Below are positions 41,928 through 50,558 of a stretch of 64,000 nt of DNA, piece after piece. The stretch lies in the NCBI GenBank assembly GCA_031256955.1, contig JAIRPP010000014.1, positions 62,001 through 126,000 of the forward strand. Reading direction: 5' to 3'. The translations under genes and the position numbers were made by a program. How positions within the stretch are numbered: position 1 is the first letter of the stretch; each line of letters begins with the position of its first letter. The notes under the pieces are model-generated. The model had not been told where the DNA came from and did not search any database. It was given only the letters and a program-made list of their open reading frames with translations. Source of the DNA: Candidatus Methanoplasma sp. GTDB taxonomy: Archaea; Thermoplasmatota; Thermoplasmata; Methanomassiliicoccales; Methanomethylophilaceae.

Positions 41928-43435
41928 AGATAAGGGCTAGGTTCCTGGACATAAGCGCGGAGCCGCTCGCGCTGATGCATGCGGAGGACGCGGCGAAGAT
42001 AGGCGCGAAGGACAACGACCGCGTGAAGATAGACGCGAAGGCGTCCACCACGGCGCTGCTGAACGTATCGGACACGTTCGGGTCCCCGGGGGAGGTCATC
42101 CTGTCGGGGGTCCTGAGGAGGAAGATCGCCGCGGAGGACGGCGACGAGGTGGGCGTGTCGTACGCCAGCAACCCCGAGTCGGTCAGGAGCATCCGCCGGA
42201 AGATGGACGGGGAGGCCCTGTCCAGGGAGGAGATCTCCGCCATAGTCCGGGACATACTGGAGGGCAGGCTGTCCAAGATAGAGATATCGGCGTGGCTGAC
42301 CGCGCTGTACATAAACGGGATGGACTTGGACGAGATAGCCGCGTTCACGGAGTCCATGGTGGACACGGGGGACAGGGTGGACTTCGGGGCCGCCAGCGTC
42401 TACGACTTCCACAGCCTGGGCGGGGTCCCGGGCAACAAGATAACCCCCATCGTCGTCTCCATAGCCGCGTCCGCGGGGCTGATGATCCCCAAGACCTCGT
42501 CCAGGGCCATAAGCAGCGCGTGCGGGACCTCGGACTTCGTCGAGACCTTCTGCAACGTCGAGCTCCGCGCCGACGAGCTCAAGAGGATATCCCAGGAGGT
42601 CGGCGGGGTGCTGGCGTGGGGCGGGTCCATGAACCTGGCCCCCGTGGACGACATGGTGATAAGCATAGAGCACCCCCTGGGGATAAACCCGAGGGCGCAG
42701 ATGCTCGCGTCCATACTCAGCAAGAAGCTGGCCATAGGGGCGACGCACCTGGTGGTGGACATACCCACGGGCCAGGGGACCAAGGTCCCCACCTTCGAGG
42801 TGGCCAAGGAGTACGCGAGGGACCTGATGGGCCTCGGGGAGAGGCTGAACGTCCGCGTGGAGTGCGCCATAACGTACGCGGACCAGCCCGTCGGGAACGC
42901 CATAGGCCCCATCCTGGAGGCGAGGGAGTGCATACGCATCCTGGAGGGCGACAGGCACCCGTCCAGCGTCGTCGAGAAGGCGTGCGAGCTGGCCGGGATG
43001 ATCCTGGAGATGGGCGGGATACCCAACGGGGGGGAGAGGGCGAGGGAGATCCTCTCGTCCGGGAAGGCCCTGGAGAAGTTCAGGCAGATAGTCGCCGCCC
43101 AGGGCGGCGACCCCGGCATAAAGTCCGCGGACCTGGTCCCAGGCAGGCACGTGGCCGACGTGGCCTCCGCCAAGTCGGGGTACGTGCACTCCATAAAGAA
43201 CAAGGACATAGTCGCGGTGGCCAAGGCCGCCGGGGCGCCCGCCGACAAGGGCGCGGGCGTGCTGCTGCACAAGAAGAAGGGGCAGAGGGTCGAGAAGGGC
43301 GACCTCCTCTTCCAGATCTACGGCGACAACGAGGCGAAGGTCGCCCGCGCCAAAGAGCTGGCGGAGAAGTACCAGCCGTGCGAGATCGAGGGCATGCTTC
43401 TGAAGAAGATAACCTCCGTGAAGACGGTCGCATGA
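41924..43435 (+). CDS. deoA: AMP phosphorylase
   Basis: This enzyme splits AMP and other nucleoside monophosphates with phosphate to give the base and ribose 1,5-bisphosphate. The 503-residue archaeal type has an extra N-terminal domain (about 1-80) compared with bacterial thymidine phosphorylase. Next come the helical/alpha-beta core (SLGGVPGNKITPIV phosphate loop; SRAISSACGTSDF) and the C-terminal lyase-like domain (SGYVHSIKNKDI; LLHKKKGQRVEKGD). It overlaps both RuBisCO and the deacetylase gene by ATGA. Together with the two upstream genes it completes the AMP pathway to 3-phosphoglycerate. Confidence 0.95.
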   Translation: MKIRARFLDISAEPLALMHAEDAAKIGAKDNDRVKIDAKASTTALLNVSDTFGSPGEVILSGVLRRKIAAEDGDEVGVSYASNPESVRSIRRKMDGEALSREEISAIVRDILEGRLSKIEISAWLTALYINGMDLDEIAAFTESMVDTGDRVDFGAASVYDFHSLGGVPGNKITPIVVSIAASAGLMIPKTSSRAISSACGTSDFVETFCNVELRADELKRISQEVGGVLAWGGSMNLAPVDDMVISIEHPLGINPRAQMLASILSKKLAIGATHLVVDIPTGQGTKVPTFEVAKEYARDLMGLGERLNVRVECAITYADQPVGNAIGPILEARECIRILEGDRHPSSVVEKACELAGMILEMGGIPNGGERAREILSSGKALEKFRQIVAAQGGDPGIKSADLVPGRHVADVASAKSGYVHSIKNKDIVAVAKAAGAPADKGAGVLLHKKKGQRVEKGDLLFQIYGDNEAKVARAKELAEKYQPCEIEGMLLKKITSVKTVA

Positions 43436-44250
43436 GGGCCCTCTGCTTCACCGTGGACCTGGACAGGGACGTCAACGCCCCGTCCGCATCGCCATGCGCG
43501 GCGGGCTCCCTGGAGGGAGGCGCCGTCGGGGAGCCCAGGTTCTCCTCCTCGGCGGAGGGCCTCGGGGTCCTGTCGCGCATGCTGGGCGACCTGGGGGTGG
43601 AGGCGACGTTCTTCGCCGAGGGCAGGACCCTCGGGCGCGTCGACGCGTCGCTCCTGGACGGCCACGAGGTCGGGGCGCACGGCTTCGACCACGAGGACTT
43701 CTCGCTCCTGGACGGGGAGGGCATCGCCCGCGCCCTGTCCGCGTCCGCGCGGGCGGTGGAGGAGGCGACGGGCTCGCGCCCGGTCAGCTTCAGGGCGCCG
43801 TACATGAAGGCCCCCCCGGCCCTGATATCCATGCTCCCCGGCATGGGGTTCGAGGTCGATTCGTCCGAGTACGCCCGGATCTCCCCGTCCATGATCCCCT
43901 CCGAGCTGCCCGGGGGCGTGGCGCGGATCCCGGTTCCCGAGGGGGAGGACGAGTCCGGCGGGAGGATCGCGGCCTACCTCTGGCCAATGCACGAGGGGCG
44001 CAGGAGGCCGGGGGACTACCTGCGCCTGGCGTCGCGGATGGAGGAGGGCGCGCTATGCATCGCCACCCACACGTGGCACATGGTCGAGTCCAGGGCCTCC
44101 GGGCGCATGTCCCCCGGGCGGGCCGAGGGCAACGCCCGCGACGTGGAGGCGGTCCTCTCGGGGCTGCTGGACATGGGGTTCGAGCCCATGCCCGTCAGGG
44201 CGGCCGCGGGGCTCTGGCGGGGGCCGCGCCCCTCTCCCGGCAAGATATAA
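43432..44250 (+). CDS. Polysaccharide deacetylase (NodB-type) family protein
   Basis: A 272-residue protein with NodB motifs: the metal/acid region FTVDLDRDVN near the N-terminus, AHGFDHEDF (HxxxH metal ligands, about 78-86), FRAPYMKAP and the late THTWHMVE. These enzymes remove acetyl groups from sugars; divergent members act on small amides. There is no signal peptide, so it is probably cytosolic, which argues against a cell-wall substrate. The ATGA overlap with AMP phosphorylase places it in the AMP-pathway operon, an unexpected partner; a role on a nucleoside-derived sugar or base is speculative. The stop is TAA. Confidence 0.85.
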   Translation: MRALCFTVDLDRDVNAPSASPCAAGSLEGGAVGEPRFSSSAEGLGVLSRMLGDLGVEATFFAEGRTLGRVDASLLDGHEVGAHGFDHEDFSLLDGEGIARALSASARAVEEATGSRPVSFRAPYMKAPPALISMLPGMGFEVDSSEYARISPSMIPSELPGGVARIPVPEGEDESGGRIAAYLWPMHEGRRRPGDYLRLASRMEEGALCIATHTWHMVESRASGRMSPGRAEGNARDVEAVLSGLLDMGFEPMPVRAAAGLWRGPRPSPGKI

Positions 44251-44256
44251 TATAAT
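44245..44256 (+). promoter_or_regulatory. TATA box for the folD operon
   Basis: ATATAATATAAT lies about 33 nt upstream of the folD ATG and overlaps the end of the deacetylase gene. It is one of the strongest TATA matches in the window. Confidence 0.65.
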
Positions 44257-44282
44257 AGAGCCTCCTTCAAAGCCTCGATACG

Positions 44283-45173
44283 ATGGGTCCGAGGCTCATT
44301 CTAGGTAAAGACGTGTCTGAGGGCATATATTCGGAGCTCAGATCCAGGATAAGCGCGCTCGCCGCGGCGGGCACCGTCCCTGGCCTGGCGGTGGTCCTCG
44401 TCGGGGACGACCCCGCGTCGCAGGTCTACGTCAGGATGAAGGGCAGGAAGTGCGAGGAGCTCGGCATGAGGTCCGTCACGGTCAAGCTGCCCGGGGACGC
44501 CGCTCAGGCGGAGCTGATGGAAAAGGTCCGCGAGCTGAACGCCGACCCGTCCATACACGGGCTCCTGGTGCAGCTCCCGCTGCCCCCCCACATCGACGAG
44601 GACGCCGTCATACTCGCCATCGACCCGGCCAAGGACGTGGACTGCTTCCACCCGGCCAACGTGGGCAGGATGCTCATAGGCAAGCCCGCGTTCCTGCCCG
44701 CGACCCCGGCGGGGGTGCAGCAGATGCTCGCCCGCTCCGGGATAGAGACCCGCGGCAGGCACGTGGTGGTCGTCGGCAGGAGCAACATAGTCGGCAAGCC
44801 GATGGCCGCGATGATGATGCAGAAGGGCGAGGGCGCGGACTCCACCGTGACCGTCGCCCACTCCCGCACCGCCGACCTGGCGGGCGTGACGAGGCAGGCG
44901 GACATACTGGTGGTGGCCATGGGCAGGCCGTCGTCCATAACCGGGGACATGGTCAAGGAGGGCGCGGTGGTCATAGACGTGGGCACCAACAGGGTCCCGG
45001 ACCCGTCGTCCCCCAAGGGGGAGAGGCTGGTCGGGGACGTGGAGTTCGAATCGGTCAGCGCGAAGGCCTCCGCCATATCCCCCGTCCCCGGGGGGGTGGG
45101 GCCCATGACGATATGCATGCTCATGGCCAACGCCGTCACGGCCGCGGAGAGGGCTGCAGGGGTGATCCAATGA
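44283..45173 (+). CDS. folD: Methylenetetrahydrofolate dehydrogenase/cyclohydrolase
   Basis: FolD interconverts methylene-, methenyl- and formyl-tetrahydrofolate using NADP. The 296-residue length is typical. Motifs include YVRMKGRKCEELGM with the catalytic Lys, VQLPLPPHIDE, and the Rossmann VVGRSNIVGKPMA and NRVPDP, PVPGGVGPMT segments. Methanogens carry one-carbon units on tetrahydromethanopterin, so this bacterial-type folate enzyme most likely supports biosynthesis such as PurH. It is the first gene of a five-gene run and overlaps kptA by ATGA. Confidence 0.95.
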   Translation: MGPRLILGKDVSEGIYSELRSRISALAAAGTVPGLAVVLVGDDPASQVYVRMKGRKCEELGMRSVTVKLPGDAAQAELMEKVRELNADPSIHGLLVQLPLPPHIDEDAVILAIDPAKDVDCFHPANVGRMLIGKPAFLPATPAGVQQMLARSGIETRGRHVVVVGRSNIVGKPMAAMMMQKGEGADSTVTVAHSRTADLAGVTRQADILVVAMGRPSSITGDMVKEGAVVIDVGTNRVPDPSSPKGERLVGDVEFESVSAKASAISPVPGGVGPMTICMLMANAVTAAERAAGVIQ

Positions 45174-45832
45174 TAAGGGAATGCGACGAGCACGGATACT
45201 TCAGGGACGAGTTCTGCCCCATATGCGGAGAGGAGGGCAAGTTCCTCATGAGCGACTTCGAGGTCGAGAAGATGGGCAGGACGATGGCGTCCATACTCCG
45301 CCACGGCAACTTCGACCTGCCCATGGACGGGCAGGGGTTCGTGGACATGCGCGAGATAATATACGCCGTGAAGGACAGGAACCCGCGCATGAAATGGCTC
45401 AAGGAGCGCCACATAGAGGCGCTGGTGGAGACCGACCCCAAGGGCAGGTACCAGATATCCGGGTCCGACGTGAGGGCGACGTACGGCCACTCCATAGACC
45501 TGGACCTCAGGCACCCCACGGACGACATACCGCCCGTGCTGTACTACCCGACGTCCAGGGAGGGCCTGGACGCCCTGATGGGGGACGGCATATACCCCAC
45601 GGACCGCGCCATGGTCCACCTGTCCGCGACCTACGGGGACGCGTTCAAGGCAGGGTCCAACAGGGGCGGCGAGGATCCGCTGATACTCGAGATAGACACC
45701 GCCGGGTGCATAGACGCCGGGATAGAGATAAGCAGGGCCGCCAAGACGGTCTACCTCTGCGACCAGGTGCCGTCGGAGTTCATAAGGGTGTCCGAGGAGG
45801 ACCCCGGAGAGGGCGGGGAGCGCGGGGACTGA
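45170..45832 (+). CDS. kptA: RNA 2'-phosphotransferase (Tpt1/KptA)
   Basis: Tpt1/KptA removes a 2'-phosphate from RNA by transferring it to NAD, forming ADP-ribose 1,2-cyclic phosphate; in eukaryotes it completes tRNA splicing. The 220-residue protein has an N-terminal zinc-binding-like CPICGEEG segment, the family start SILRHG, then the RNA-binding lobe (RYQISGSDVRATYGHS) and the NAD-binding lobe (YYPTSREGLDALMGDGI, HLSATYGDAF). The ATG follows GGTGATCC and overlaps folD. Archaeal splicing does not obviously leave a 2'-phosphate, so the natural substrate is uncertain. Confidence 0.92.
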   Translation: MIRECDEHGYFRDEFCPICGEEGKFLMSDFEVEKMGRTMASILRHGNFDLPMDGQGFVDMREIIYAVKDRNPRMKWLKERHIEALVETDPKGRYQISGSDVRATYGHSIDLDLRHPTDDIPPVLYYPTSREGLDALMGDGIYPTDRAMVHLSATYGDAFKAGSNRGGEDPLILEIDTAGCIDAGIEISRAAKTVYLCDQVPSEFIRVSEEDPGEGGERGD

Positions 45833-45834
45833 CC

Positions 45835-46785
45835 ATGTCCAAGGTCCTGCGGCCCTCCGAGGTCGAAGAGAAGTACGGCAAGATGTTCTGCAAGAGGTAC
45901 CTCACCATGGTGGACGAGGGCTCCGGCGCGGTCCAGATCGTGGAGAGGTGCGCCTCCCGCGGCCCCGGCGAATGGGACGTGGTCAACAGGCGCCGCGCGG
46001 GCGGGGCCCTAAGGTCCATCAGGATGGAGGGGGACACCATAATCATGGACGCGGAGATCGGCGAATGGGAGCTCAGCTTCGGCCCCGTGTCCCGAGAGGT
46101 CGGGGGCCAGGGCCTGGCGGCGGTCAGGGTCGAGGGGGACTCGGTGGTCACCGTGTGGCGGGGCATAGCCGGGGCGACGGTGGGGATAGGCGCCTGCATC
46201 CCGCAGTGCGCCGACGTCATCGAGGCGAGGTACCCGGACGGCTTCAAGATAGGCGGCGCGCACACGGCCTCGGTGGAGATAGTCACCCCGAAGGCCGTGC
46301 GCCTGATAATCGGCCTGGACGACACCGACACGAAGGAGAAGGGCGCGTCCTGGGTCACCGCCCTGAAGATGGGGCTGTCGTGCCCCGCGGGGACGTTCAT
46401 AGACCATAAGATAATCCAGCTGAACCCGGACGTGCCCAGCAAGACCACCAACTGCTGCGCCTCCGCCGTCTCCTTCGCCGCCAGGGAGGAGGAGATCCCG
46501 GCCATAATCGAGCACTGCAGGGACTTCATAGAGAGGGAGTCCTGCTCCGGCGGATCGTCCATGACGGTGTTCAAGGGGCTCCGCATACCGGAGCCGCTCA
46601 GGGAGTTCGGGTGGAGGGCGAAGAGCGTCCTGCTGTCCGAGGGGGACGCGATCAGCGCGGCCGCGGAGAGCGGCGTCCAGATCATAGCCGTGACCGGCAC
46701 GGCGGGGGTGATCGGCGCCGTCGCGGCCATAGGGTGCTTCGACATGGGCGGGATGGCCGCGGGCATACCAGAGGACTTCGAGTGA
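45835..46785 (+). CDS. Methanogenesis marker protein 11
   Basis: A 316-residue protein that matches the methanogen-specific marker 11 family, a relative of TiaS. Its second half has IGLDDTDTKEKGASWV, the DDTD signature shared with the tRNA-Ile2 agmatinylcytidine synthetase, then KIIQLNPDVPSKTTNC and GTAGVIGAVAAIGCFD near the end. The N-terminal half is a less conserved alpha/beta part. Members occur only in methanogens and their role is unknown; the TiaS-like core suggests ATP-dependent modification. It starts two bases after kptA. I assign the family from memory of its signature, not from a search. Confidence 0.8.
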   Translation: MSKVLRPSEVEEKYGKMFCKRYLTMVDEGSGAVQIVERCASRGPGEWDVVNRRRAGGALRSIRMEGDTIIMDAEIGEWELSFGPVSREVGGQGLAAVRVEGDSVVTVWRGIAGATVGIGACIPQCADVIEARYPDGFKIGGAHTASVEIVTPKAVRLIIGLDDTDTKEKGASWVTALKMGLSCPAGTFIDHKIIQLNPDVPSKTTNCCASAVSFAAREEEIPAIIEHCRDFIERESCSGGSSMTVFKGLRIPEPLREFGWRAKSVLLSEGDAISAAAESGVQIIAVTGTAGVIGAVAAIGCFDMGGMAAGIPEDFE

Positions 46786-46789
46786 TCCC

Positions 46790-47560
46790 ATGGCGCACCG
46801 CATGTCCGGCCTGATCTACCGCTTCTACGAGAGGAGGCTCATGCGGGAGGTGTCCGCGGGCGAGCTGCCCCGGCACGTGGCGGTGATCATGGACGGGAAC
46901 CGCAGGTACGCCTCCGAGGCGGGCCTGGACAAGAGGGACGGCCACGCCCTCGGGAAGGAGAAGATCATAGAGATGCTCGGCTGGTGCCTGGAGCTGAAGA
47001 TACGCTGCGTCACCGCGTTCGCGTTCTCCACCGAGAACCTCCAGAGGGCGGAGGAGGAGGTGAGGTACATAATGGGCCTGTCCGAATCGGGGCTGAGGGA
47101 GGTGGCCAGCGACCAGGCCGTGCGCGACAACAAGGTGAGGATCCGCGTCATAGGCGACAGGAGCTCTCTCCCGGAGTCGGTGAAGGAGGCCGCGGAGCAT
47201 GCGGAGGAGGCGACCAAGTCCAACGACGGGTACGTCTTCAACATAGCCATGGGCTACGGGGGCCGCAGGGAGATAATCGATGCGGTGAAGGAGGTCGCGG
47301 CCAAGGTCAGGGACGGGGAGATGTCCATAGACGACATAACGGAGGACCGCTTCTCCTCCCACCTGTACACCGGCGGCCTGCCCGACCCGGACCTGGTCCT
47401 GCGGACCTCCGGGGAGGTGAGGGTGTCCAACTTCCTCATGTGGCAGATCGCGTACTCCGAGCTGTACTTCACGGACGTGTTCTGGCCCGAGTTCAGGAAG
47501 CTGGACTTCCTGAGGGCCATCAGGTCGTACCAGCAGCGCCGGAGGCGCTACGGCAGGTGA
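46790..47560 (+). CDS. uppS: Cis-prenyltransferase (undecaprenyl/dolichyl diphosphate synthase family)
   Basis: A 256-residue enzyme that extends isopentenyl units in cis configuration to make the polyprenyl carrier for glycan assembly at the membrane. Motifs are HVAVIMDGNRRYA (catalytic Asp35), FAFSTENLQR, MGYGGRREI, and the C-terminal LVLRTSGEVRVSNFLMWQIAYSE read in segments, with the RTSGE and SNFL blocks. It begins five bases after marker 11 and ends four bases before the radical SAM gene. The carrier would serve glycosylation of surface proteins such as the repeat proteins in this window. Confidence 0.95.
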   Translation: MAHRMSGLIYRFYERRLMREVSAGELPRHVAVIMDGNRRYASEAGLDKRDGHALGKEKIIEMLGWCLELKIRCVTAFAFSTENLQRAEEEVRYIMGLSESGLREVASDQAVRDNKVRIRVIGDRSSLPESVKEAAEHAEEATKSNDGYVFNIAMGYGGRREIIDAVKEVAAKVRDGEMSIDDITEDRFSSHLYTGGLPDPDLVLRTSGEVRVSNFLMWQIAYSELYFTDVFWPEFRKLDFLRAIRSYQQRRRRYGR

Positions 47561-47564
47561 CGCC

Positions 47565-49286
47565 ATGCACGACGTGGTGTTCCTGCACGCGCCAAGCGTC
47601 TACGATTTCAGGAAGAAGCCGATATTCTACGGCCCGGTCAGCGACGTGATCCCGTCCTCGCCGGTGTTCGAGATGTACCCCATAGGGTTCATGACCATCT
47701 CCGCCCACCTGGAGGCCGCCGGGTTCAAGACCAGGATCGTCAACCTGGCGGTCAGGATGCTGGGCGACGAGAGGTTCGACGCGGAGAGGCAGATAGAGAA
47801 GATAGATTCCCGCGTCTTCGCCATAGACCTCCACTGGATGCCCCACGCCCACGGCGCGCTGGAGGTCGCCAAGATAGTCAAGAGGGCCCACCCGGAGGCC
47901 CTGGTGGAGTTCGGGGGCTTCACGTCGTCGTACTTCTGGCGGGAGCTGATACAGAGGCCGGAGGCGGACCTGGTCATGCGCGGGGACATGACCGAGGAGC
48001 CCACCGTCGCCCTGATGGAGGCCCTGTCCAAGGGAGGGGACCTGTCCGGGGTGCCGAACCTGGCCTGGAAGGACGCGTCCGGGGCGATACACGACAACGG
48101 CGTCACCCACGTCCCGGACACCCTGGACGGCGTGGACTTCGACTACGGGGCCATGATACGCGGCGCGCTCAGGAACAGGGACCTCAAGGGGGCCATGCCC
48201 TGGCGCGGCTGGAGCGACAACCCCCTGACGTCGGTGTTCTCTGTCAGGGGCTGCGCCATGAACTGCGCCGAGTGCGGAGGGTCGAGGTCGGCCAACGGCA
48301 GGGTCGCTTGCAGGGGCGCCCCCGCGTTCCGCGGCCCGGAGAGGCTGGCGGAGGACATGAGCGGGATACAGAGGTACCTGGACGCGCCCATATTCGTGGT
48401 GGGCGACCTCAGGCAGGCGGGCCCAGGGTACCTGGACCGCTTCCTGGAGGCGGTCTCCGAGAGGAGGATAGAGAACCACGTCGTGATCGAGCTGTTCTCG
48501 GGAGCGGGCAGGGAGTACTTCTCCCGCCTGGACCGCGCGTTCGAGGGCGGGTGGAGCATAGAGTTCTCCCCCGATTCCCACGACGAGGCGGTGAGGGGGG
48601 CGCTGGGCAAGGGTTACTCCAACGCGGAGATCGAGTCTTCGGTTTCGGACGCGTTCGCCTGCGGGTGCTCCAGGTTCGACCTGTTCTATATGACCGGGCT
48701 CCCGTTCCAGACCAGGGATTCCGCCCTGGGCAGCGCCAGGGCGGCGAAGGGGCTGTGGGACCTAGTGCGCAGGGAGGACGCGCTGTTCATATACAACGCG
48801 CCGTTCGCGCCGTTCGTGGATCCCGGGAGCAGGGCGTTCGAGGACCCCGGAAAGTGGGGGTACAGGCTGTCCGCCAGGACCCTGGAGGACCACAGGAGGC
48901 TCCTGGACAGCCCGTCCTGGAAGCACGTCCTGTCCTATGAGACGGAATGGATGACCCGCGACGACATAGCCGAGGCGTCTTACGACGCCGCCTTGGAGCT
49001 GGCCGCGGCGGAGTGCGCGGCTGGCAGGATATCCGATCGCGCGCTGGAGGAGCGCGCCGGGCGCACGGAGACCGCGAGGGCGCTCATGCGCCGCATAGAC
49101 GAGACCCTCCTCATAGCGGACCGGGAGGAGAGGGAGGCGCGGCTGTGGGAGATAAAGGACGAGGGCATGCGCCTGATGGACTCCACCGTGTGCGACAAGA
49201 GGGGCCTGAGCTGGGAGGCCAGGCCCGTCTGGAGGAACGCCCCCAGGATAGCCCGCGGGCTCATCTCTTCGGCGCTCGGGCGCTGA
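47565..49286 (+). CDS. B12-binding-type radical SAM protein, Ta0216 family
   Basis: A 573-residue radical SAM protein. The N-terminal region (about 1-190) resembles a B12-binding fold (YPIGFMTISAHLEAAGF; AIDLHWMPHAHG), without the classical DxHxxG histidine loop. The radical SAM core has the CAMNCAEC motif (Cys230, Cys234, Cys237), which binds a 4Fe-4S cluster. It matches a Thermoplasmata family named after Ta0216; the reaction is unknown. Its C-terminal 130 residues are helical and charged. It is the last gene of the folD-kptA-mmp11-uppS run and overlaps convergently with proC by 26 bases. Confidence 0.85.
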   Translation: MHDVVFLHAPSVYDFRKKPIFYGPVSDVIPSSPVFEMYPIGFMTISAHLEAAGFKTRIVNLAVRMLGDERFDAERQIEKIDSRVFAIDLHWMPHAHGALEVAKIVKRAHPEALVEFGGFTSSYFWRELIQRPEADLVMRGDMTEEPTVALMEALSKGGDLSGVPNLAWKDASGAIHDNGVTHVPDTLDGVDFDYGAMIRGALRNRDLKGAMPWRGWSDNPLTSVFSVRGCAMNCAECGGSRSANGRVACRGAPAFRGPERLAEDMSGIQRYLDAPIFVVGDLRQAGPGYLDRFLEAVSERRIENHVVIELFSGAGREYFSRLDRAFEGGWSIEFSPDSHDEAVRGALGKGYSNAEIESSVSDAFACGCSRFDLFYMTGLPFQTRDSALGSARAAKGLWDLVRREDALFIYNAPFAPFVDPGSRAFEDPGKWGYRLSARTLEDHRRLLDSPSWKHVLSYETEWMTRDDIAEASYDAALELAAAECAAGRISDRALEERAGRTETARALMRRIDETLLIADREEREARLWEIKDEGMRLMDSTVCDKRGLSWEARPVWRNAPRIARGLISSALGR

Positions 49287-50082
49287 GGGACATCTCGATC
49301 GATCTGCGGATCGACGCGTCCACCGCTTTCGAGACCAGGCCTTCGAAGCCCCCCGCGGCTAGCGCCTTGACGCCCTCCGCCGTCGTGCCCCCTGGGGAGC
49401 ACACGTCGTCCACCAGCCTCTCGGGGGTTTTCCCGGATTCCAGCAGCATCCTGCCGGCGCCGACGAGCGACTGGGCGGCCAGCCTGAGGGCGGCCTCCTC
49501 CGAGAGCCCCGCGGCGACCCCCGCGTCCGCTATCCCCCTGGCGAACATGTACATGAACGCCGGCGAGCTCCCTGAGACCCCGGTCACCGCGTCCATGTCG
49601 CCCTCCGCCACCTCCACCGCCAGGCCCGTGGCGGAGAAGATCTTCTCCACGATCTCCAGGTCGCCTTCGCCCGCGTTGCCCCTGGCGTACCCCGCCGCCC
49701 CCTCCAGGACGGCGCAGCAGTGGTTGGGCATGACTCTCACGACTCTGCTGTCTGGCACATATGACATGAGCGTGTCTGTGCGGATCCCTGCGGCTATGCT
49801 TATCAGGAGGTGGCGCGGCTCCAGCGACAGCCCCTCCGCCTCGAAGAGGGCGGGCACGTCCTTCGGCTTGACGGCCAGCACCAGCACGTCCGCCGAGGCG
49901 GCGACCTCCGCCGCGGAGGCGAGCGCCGCGACCCCCAGCTCGCGGGACGCCCTCTCCCTGCCCGCCTCGGACCTGGCGCACGCGACGATCTCGCCCGCGT
50001 CGCAGACGCCCCTCTGGATCAGCCCTCTGATCAGCGCCGAGGCCATCCTGCCCGCGCCTATGAACCCTATGGCGTATTTCAT
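49261..50082 (-). CDS. proC: Pyrroline-5-carboxylate reductase
   Basis: ProC reduces 1-pyrroline-5-carboxylate to proline with NAD(P)H. The 273-residue protein has the N-terminal Rossmann motif IGFIGAGRMASALI, VLVLAVKPKDV, the VRVMPNHC motif, and the C-terminal dimer helix with GVSGSSPAFMYMF and DDVCSPGGTTAEG. The ATG at 50082 fits the family start; another ATG four codons upstream is possible. GTATATAGAG at about 50133-50142 on the opposite side is a plausible TATA box. It is divergent from the fpo operon, with about 110 bases between them. Confidence 0.95.
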   Translation of the reverse strand: MKYAIGFIGAGRMASALIRGLIQRGVCDAGEIVACARSEAGRERASRELGVAALASAAEVAASADVLVLAVKPKDVPALFEAEGLSLEPRHLLISIAAGIRTDTLMSYVPDSRVVRVMPNHCCAVLEGAAGYARGNAGEGDLEIVEKIFSATGLAVEVAEGDMDAVTGVSGSSPAFMYMFARGIADAGVAAGLSEEAALRLAAQSLVGAGRMLLESGKTPERLVDDVCSPGGTTAEGVKALAAGGFEGLVSKAVDASIRRSIEMSLSARAPKR

Positions 50083-50165
50083 CGCCCGCGCCATGGGGCA
50101 GCCGGTTGAATAAGGTATCGAAGCCGGCTTCTCTATATACGCGCACGAATGGGTGGCATGAAAAG

Positions 50166-50176
50166 TTATATATTAA
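50166..50176 (+). promoter_or_regulatory. TATA box for the fpo operon
   Basis: TTATATATTAA is centred about 25 nt before the fpoA ATG (50196), so transcription should begin at or next to the start codon, giving a leaderless mRNA. The element is the only strong promoter upstream of the twelve-gene cluster. Confidence 0.7.
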
Positions 50177-50195
50177 CAAGCTATCGCGACCCCTA

Positions 50196-50558
50196 ATGTC
50201 ACTAGTTGTGTACTACATACCATTGGTTGTCGTAGGCCTGATCGCCTTCGGATTCGCGCCTTTGGCATGGTTGACATCTAGGTTCGTGAGGCCCACCAGA
50301 CCCACCCAGTGGATGGAGGCTACATACGAGTGCGGATCGGATCCCATCGGGGATGCGCACGTGCAGTTCAAATTCCAATATTATGCGTTCGCTCTTATTT
50401 TCGTGGTTTTTGACCTCGTCGCAACCTTTTTGATGATCTGGGCCGTCGCCTTCTCCGGACTATCCGCCATGGCGACCGTATGGATGCTCCTGTTCCTGGG
50501 CATACTCATTCTAGGGGCGGCGTACGCCCTCAAAAAGGAGGAAACTGTATGGATATGA
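50196..50558 (+). CDS. fpoA: Fpo-like complex subunit A
   Basis: A 120-residue membrane subunit of the NuoA/FpoA family, part of the proton-pumping membrane arm. It has three hydrophobic helices (about 3-25, 65-85 and 90-112) and the conserved loop YECGSDPIG with the quinone-tunnel cysteine, followed by KFQYYAFALIFVVFDL. The ATG at 50196 is chosen because the conserved helix starts there and the TATA box fits a leaderless start; longer upstream reading is not conserved. It overlaps fpoB by ten bases. Confidence 0.93.
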   Translation: MSLVVYYIPLVVVGLIAFGFAPLAWLTSRFVRPTRPTQWMEATYECGSDPIGDAHVQFKFQYYAFALIFVVFDLVATFLMIWAVAFSGLSAMATVWMLLFLGILILGAAYALKKEETVWI

